DNA of 64,000 nt, taken from contig NZ_CP054836.1 in NCBI RefSeq assembly GCF_013358405.1, forward strand, positions 682,001 through 746,000. Reading direction: 5' to 3'. The stretch is from Oricola thermophila. Its GTDB lineage: Bacteria; Pseudomonadota; Alphaproteobacteria; Rhizobiales; Rhizobiaceae. Each line of letters starts with the position of its first letter. The first letter of the stretch is position 1. The translations under genes and the position numbers were made by a program. The notes under the pieces were generated by a model that was given only the letters and a program-made list of their open reading frames with translations, did no database searches and was not told the origin of the DNA. Below are positions 61,334 to 64,000 of the stretch, in pieces.

Positions 61334-61753
61334 TCAGCCGGGAAGGCGGTCGAGCAGACTTGCCATGTCATAGCCGGCGCGGGCGGCGGCATCACGAAGC
61401 TCGTCTTTCGGCTTGCCGGCGAGAATGCCTGCCATCGTCCACAGCATTGTGCAGCGCGTACCCGTCCGGCAGTAGGCGAAGACAGGCCCGTCGCTTCCGC
61501 CGACCGCGTCCGCGAACGCGCGGGCGCTGTCCATGTTCATGTTCGCGGACGTAATCGGCTGGAACGTGACGGTCAGGCCCGCGGCGCGGGCAGCCGCGGC
61601 AATTTCATCGAATGTCGGCTGTCCGGGGTCTTCGCCGTCCGGACGGTTGCAGACAACCGTCCGGAAACCCGCCCGCGCAAGTTCCTCCATGTGATGGGGC
61701 GCGATCTGCGCACAGACCGCAACCTTTTCGTCCAGCCACCTGATATCCATCAT
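61334..61753 (-). CDS. DUF442 / TIGR01244 sulfurtransferase-phosphatase-like protein
   Basis: A 139-residue cytoplasmic protein of the DUF442 family with a phosphatase-like Cys loop (VFAYCRTGTRCTML; C95 and C101). In Xylella and Agrobacterium the Blh protein joins a DUF442 domain to a persulfide dioxygenase; here the two are separate neighbouring genes. It may pass sulfane sulfur to or from the dioxygenase, probably as a rhodanese-like transferase. ATG at 61753 or 61750 are both possible starts. Confidence 0.85.
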   Translation of the reverse strand: MMDIRWLDEKVAVCAQIAPHHMEELARAGFRTVVCNRPDGEDPGQPTFDEIAAAARAAGLTVTFQPITSANMNMDSARAFADAVGGSDGPVFAYCRTGTRCTMLWTMAGILAGKPKDELRDAAARAGYDMASLLDRLPG

Positions 61754-61763
61754 CCACTCGCTG

Positions 61764-62648
61764 TTAGAGGCCGTTGACCGGGACTTTGAGCATGGGGCGC
61801 CCGTCCTTGTCCTTCGGGATCTCGCCGGCGCGCATGTTGACCTGAAGGGAGGGGATGATCAGCTTCGGCATGGCGAGCGTGGCATCGCGCTCTTTGCGCA
61901 TGCGGACGAACTCCTCCTTCGTCCTGCCGCCGCCGACATGGATGTTGTGTGCCTTTTCCTCGGCGACGGTCGTCTCCCACTGTATGTCCCGGCCATTGGG
62001 GCCGTAGTCGTGGCACATGAACAGCCGCATGTCGTCCGGCAAGGCAAGGACCTTCTGGATCGAGTCGTAGAGTGTGCCCGCGTCGCCGCCCGGGAAGTCG
62101 GCGCGCGCCGAGCCTCCGTCGGGCATGAAGAGGGTGTCGCCCACGAACGCCGCGTCGCCGAAGACATGGGTCATGCAGGCCGGGGTGTGGCCGGGCGTGT
62201 ACATGGCGAAGGCCTGCAGGTTCCCGACCATGTAGGTGTCGCCGTCCTTGAACAGGGCGTCGAACTGTGACCCGTCGCGCTGGAATTCCGTGCCTTCGTT
62301 GAAGATCTTTCCGAAAGTGTCTTGTACGACCATGATCTTCTCGCCGATGCCGACCTTGCCCCCCAGCTTCTGCTGTATGTAGGGCGCAGCGGACAGGTGA
62401 TCGGCGTGTACATGGGTCTCGATGATCCACTCCAGCTTCAGGTCATTCGCCGAAATGTAGTTGATGATTTCGTCGGCGTGGTCGTAGGTGATCCGGCCGG
62501 CTGCATAGTCGATGTCCATGACGGAATCGATCACGGCGCAGGCGGCGCTTTCCGGATCCTTGACAACATAGCTGATGGTGTTCGTTGCCGGGTCGAAGAA
62601 GGCCTTCACGTCCGGCTTCACGTCCATTTTCACAGGGTAGTTCGACAT
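61764..62648 (-). CDS. Persulfide dioxygenase-like MBL-fold protein (Blh/ETHE1 group)
   Basis: A 294-residue MBL-fold enzyme. Metal motifs are H79-V-H81-A-D83-H84, YTPGHTPACMTHV, VGDTLFMPDGGSARADFPGG and MCHDYGPNGRD, which match persulfide dioxygenases that oxidise glutathione persulfide to sulfite. In BigR-controlled operons it clears sulfide-derived persulfide. MSNYPVKMDV at 62648 is taken as start. It is co-transcribed with the upstream PmpAB-like permease genes and the downstream DUF442 and SulP genes. Confidence 0.9.
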   Translation of the reverse strand: MSNYPVKMDVKPDVKAFFDPATNTISYVVKDPESAACAVIDSVMDIDYAAGRITYDHADEIINYISANDLKLEWIIETHVHADHLSAAPYIQQKLGGKVGIGEKIMVVQDTFGKIFNEGTEFQRDGSQFDALFKDGDTYMVGNLQAFAMYTPGHTPACMTHVFGDAAFVGDTLFMPDGGSARADFPGGDAGTLYDSIQKVLALPDDMRLFMCHDYGPNGRDIQWETTVAEEKAHNIHVGGGRTKEEFVRMRKERDATLAMPKLIIPSLQVNMRAGEIPKDKDGRPMLKVPVNGL

Positions 62649-62678
62649 CGATGCCTCCATCTTCCGTGCAGTCTGGGT

Positions 62679-63113
62679 CTAAACGCTCTGCACTTTCAAT
62701 ATGGATGTCTGAAGGGCGCGGGCCGCTACTATACCGAGCATCATCGCACCCACGAACAGGAATGTTTCCGTGTATCCCAGTCCGAGGGCAGGGATCGCGC
62801 CACCAGGGCAAAAGCCGGTTACACCCCAACCGATCCCGAACAGGGCCGAGCCGCCGATGAGCCTGGCATCGATCGCGCGGCTTACGGGGAGGTTGAAGGT
62901 CTTGTCGAGAACCGGCTGTTCCAGTCTGCCGAAAACCAGCCGGTATCCGATTGCCGTCGTCACGAGGGCGGATATCATCACGACGAGAAGGCTCGGATCC
63001 CAGCTGCCGGCAACATCGAAGAAATTGAGTACCTTGGCCGGATTGGCCATGCCGGCGATCGCGATGCCAAGGCCGAAAACCATGCCGATCAGGAGCGCAA
63101 GAACGATACGCAT
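62679..63113 (-). CDS. Half-size YeeE/YedE-type permease (PmpB-like, DUF6691)
   Basis: A 144-residue membrane protein with about four segments (IVLALLIGMVFGLGIAIAG; LIGGSALFGIGWGVTGFCPG). It corresponds to one half of a YeeE/YedE permease; the Cys motif is TGFCPGGAIPALG. It pairs with the next half-size gene, three bases away, as in the PmpAB pair of enterobacteria and the BigR operon of Xylella. Export or import of a small sulfur compound is likely. Confidence 0.86.
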   Translation of the reverse strand: MRIVLALLIGMVFGLGIAIAGMANPAKVLNFFDVAGSWDPSLLVVMISALVTTAIGYRLVFGRLEQPVLDKTFNLPVSRAIDARLIGGSALFGIGWGVTGFCPGGAIPALGLGYTETFLFVGAMMLGIVAARALQTSILKVQSV

Positions 63114-63116
63114 GGC

Positions 63117-63545
63117 TCAAATCCCCCCTAGAACATGGCGCACCACGTAGACGGTGGCGAAGGTCGACGCCATGAAGATGAGGGTCGCGACTATCGATCG
63201 GGGAGACAGGCGTGCGATGCCGCAGACCCCATGGCCGCTGGTGCAGCCGGAGCCGACCGTCGCGCCGAAGCCCACGATCACGCCGCCCACGATCAGGGCC
63301 GTAGTGGAAACCGGTACGTCGAAGGGGATGTCGATGCCTCCTGCCAGCATGAGAAACGGCGCGAGTACCGATCCCGCGAGAAAGGAGGCGCGCCAGGGCC
63401 AGTCAGGCGCCAACGGCGGAACGATGCCCCCGACGATGCCTGTCATGCCCGCAATGCGGCCGTGCAGCGCCATCAGGAGAACCGATGCCAGTCCGATCAA
63501 CAGACCGCCAAGCGCTGCGGCAAGCGGCGTGAACTCCGTTGTCAT
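63117..63545 (-). CDS. Half-size YeeE/YedE-type permease (PmpA-like)
   Basis: A 142-residue membrane protein with about four segments (LAAALGGLLIGLASVLLMAL). The signature GFGATVGSGCTSGHGVCGIA is the YeeE motif with two Cys. It is the first gene of the operon that runs through the DUF6691 half, persulfide dioxygenase, DUF442 and SulP, and is divergent from bigR. The start at 63545 (MTTEFTPLAAAL) has GGGAGGAAACGA upstream. Confidence 0.88.
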   Translation of the reverse strand: MTTEFTPLAAALGGLLIGLASVLLMALHGRIAGMTGIVGGIVPPLAPDWPWRASFLAGSVLAPFLMLAGGIDIPFDVPVSTTALIVGGVIVGFGATVGSGCTSGHGVCGIARLSPRSIVATLIFMASTFATVYVVRHVLGGI

Positions 63546-63679
63546 TCGTTTCCTCCCAATTGCCCGATTACCCTTCTGAATGCTGCGCCAAGGCGACCGG
63601 ATCGAAGCCGGCAACTGAATTACGGCAGAACCCGATCGCAGCGATTTTCCCGTTTCACTTGCCTTCAGATGACATGACA

Positions 63680-63704
63680 CATATATTTGTAACCATGAAT
63701 ATGC
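63680..63704. promoter_or_regulatory. AT-rich site overlapping the bigR start
   Basis: CATATATTTG, seven bases, then GAATATGC; both blocks are identical to those at 45103-45125. It covers the bigR start codon and lies in the 149-base divergent gap with the pmpAB operon, as expected for BigR autoregulation. Confidence 0.65.
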
Positions 63705-64000
63705 AAGAGATTGAATATAAAAAGATGGACATGGCGGCGTTCGAGGAAAAGATACTCGACGCGTCCCGGCTGCTGGAGATGATGGCGCATCACCAACGGT
63801 TGCGAATTCTGTGCCTTCTGATGGAAGGCGAGCGCAGCGTTTGCAGCCTGGTGGATGCGACCGGGCTCACACAGCCCGCCATTTCGCATCACCTGAAAAA
63901 GTTGCGCGACGCGAATCTCGTGAAGACGCGCCGCGATGCGCAAACCATCTACTACTCGCTGCAGGGTGGCGAGGTGGAATCGGTGCTCCGTACCTTGAAC
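63695..64000 (+). CDS. bigR: BigR-like ArsR-family repressor, 5' part
   Basis: The gene runs off the window end after 102 codons with no stop. The translation starts MNMQEIEYKKMDMAAFEEKI and has an ArsR winged helix (SLVDATGLTQPAISHHLKKL, wing TRRDAQTIYYSL). Cys40 in LRILCLL matches the first redox Cys of BigR and SoxR; the second would fall just beyond the window. RDAQ-I-YS in the wing is BigR-like. It is divergent from the persulfide dioxygenase operon, as in Agrobacterium and Xylella. Confidence 0.86.
   Translation, partial: MNMQEIEYKKMDMAAFEEKILDASRLLEMMAHHQRLRILCLLMEGERSVCSLVDATGLTQPAISHHLKKLRDANLVKTRRDAQTIYYSLQGGEVESVLRTLN

Overview
The window reads as chromosome of a GC-rich alphaproteobacterium, most likely of the Hyphomicrobiales (Rhizobiales). 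The clues are a hemA of the 5-aminolevulinate synthase type, a fructose Frc-type ABC system with a ROK regulator, a MaoC-Pta fusion beside ackA, a RutR regulator, and a sox cluster arranged as in Paracoccus or Pseudaminobacter. This is inferred from gene content only. No mobile element, CRISPR array, rRNA or tRNA was seen, and no gene-free stretch exceeds 300 bases.

Layout. 1-6562: 3' part of putA, then on the - strand a dacB-type carboxypeptidase, ackA and a MaoC-Pta fusion. 6735-20549: a full reductive pyrimidine catabolism locus. It holds preT-preA plus a DMT exporter, rutR on the opposite strand, then an eight-gene operon of beta-alanine-pyruvate aminotransferase, mmsA, beta-ureidopropionase, dihydropyrimidinase and an NMT1-type ABC importer. 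RutR-type palindromes lie in both divergent promoter regions. 20593-25079: frcA-frcC-frcB (-) with a divergent ROK regulator. 25207-28606: glutaryl-CoA dehydrogenase followed at once by a fused alpha/beta 2-oxoacid dehydrogenase E1. 28721-31623: an SH3 protein with a Cys repeat tail, a receiver-EAL protein, a TetR regulator and a 66-aa protein. 31826-37552: urtABCDE urea importer behind a clear sigma-54 promoter. 37742-38866: an unrecognised 374-aa protein with palindromic repeat DNA inside it. 38967-41788: copA-cueR. 41897-43915: D-lyxose isomerase and hemA.

43920-64000 is a sulfur region. It holds sox genes H, R, S, V, W, X, Y, Z, A, B, C, D, E and F, three full-length YeeE/YedE-type permeases on the - strand, a split YeeE pair (PmpA/PmpB-like), a persulfide dioxygenase-like MBL protein, a DUF442 protein, a SulP carrier, and the start of a BigR-like ArsR gene cut by the window end. 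Together these would import thiosulfate or sulfide-derived sulfur, oxidise it in the periplasm on the SoxYZ carrier, pass electrons to c-type cytochromes and clear cytoplasmic persulfide. AT-rich, partly palindromic sites precede most sulfur transcription units and are probably the operators of the two ArsR regulators, SoxR and BigR. SoxR carries the Cys42/Cys108 pair known from BigR.
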